Assembly (NCBI GenBank): GCA_023417315.1
Contig: JAEZFW010000056.1
Location: 62,001 to 126,000, forward strand
Direction of reading: 5' to 3'
DNA length: 64,000 nucleotides
Source: Pseudomonadota bacterium
GTDB taxonomy: Bacteria; Pseudomonadota; Gammaproteobacteria; Steroidobacterales; Steroidobacteraceae
A program made the translations under genes and the position numbers. Below, piece by piece: positions 63,950 through 64,000 of this stretch. Below the pieces are notes generated by a model. It searched no databases. It saw only the letters and a program-made list of their open reading frames with translations, and had not been told where the DNA came from. Position 1 is the stretch's first letter; every line of letters begins with the position of its first letter.

Positions 63950-64000
63950 TCTTCGTGACAGCCGCAGACCAGGACGCGGCGTTCATGTGGGACGTGTCGA

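Overview
The window is about 64 kb of GC-rich chromosomal DNA from a Gram-negative, probably gammaproteobacterial, soil- or plant-associated heterotroph. This is shown by TonB-dependent receptors, lipoproteins with clear lipoboxes, an RND efflux pair, Tat-exported enzymes, a prpCDB propionate operon, several plant-polysaccharide hydrolases and REP-like intergenic palindromes. A Steroidobacter/Nevskiales- or Xanthomonadales-like source would fit, but that is inference; there is no rRNA gene here. I see no phage, transposase, CRISPR array or conjugation genes, so the window reads as ordinary chromosome with accessory catabolic and signalling blocks.

Layout. 0-8.5 kb: housekeeping and envelope genes (lipid kinase plus phosphoesterase, DUF411 protein, SDR, YfcE-like phosphoesterase overlapping pcm, a DUF892 protein), then an ECF sigma / membrane protein / bactofilin-RDD operon. 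8.9-13.6 kb: RND adaptor and permease. 13.8-20.9 kb: carbohydrate block with GH10 xylanase, GH105 hydrolase, and an exported Gfo/Idh/MocA oxidoreductase, deacetylase and DUF1080 lipoprotein run. 21-27 kb: small envelope genes, DUF4159 and DUF3750 proteins, a GntP-type permease and a three-gene operon of tiny membrane proteins with a winged-helix-like protein. 27.6-38.4 kb: a five-gene signalling cluster: a 2094-aa hybrid kinase with a long HAMP array, a REC-kinase-REC protein, a sensorless kinase, a two-domain KaiC-like ATPase and a lone receiver. 38.5-42.7 kb: a second GH10 lipoprotein and a GH9 endoglucanase. 43-45.6 kb: a DoxX protein, a six-cysteine bufferin-like peptide, and a zinc-type anti-sigma/ECF sigma pair. 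45.7-49.8 kb: a metallo-beta-lactamase-like protein, a carboxylesterase lipoprotein, tRNA-Ile(CAU) with a broken 5' half copy, and a sialidase-fold protein. 49.9-64 kb: prpCDB, then exported enzymes of unknown substrate (Tat protein, bicupin lipoprotein, VOC protein, alpha/beta hydrolase, Tat-type MDR dehydrogenase) around two divergent paralogous TonB receptors.

How it fits together. The hydrolases, exported oxidoreductase/DUF1080 pair, GntP permease and TonB receptors describe outside-in use of plant polymers and possibly small natural products, with propionyl-CoA disposal through the methylcitrate cycle. The signalling cluster has no obvious output gene of its own; the nearest downstream gene is the second xylanase. 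The bufferin, DoxX and sigma/anti-sigma genes look like a metal or thiol stress module lacking its usual modification enzyme within this window. Most convergent gene junctions carry a long inverted repeat or REP-like hairpin, usually with unrelated sequence from one junction to the next.
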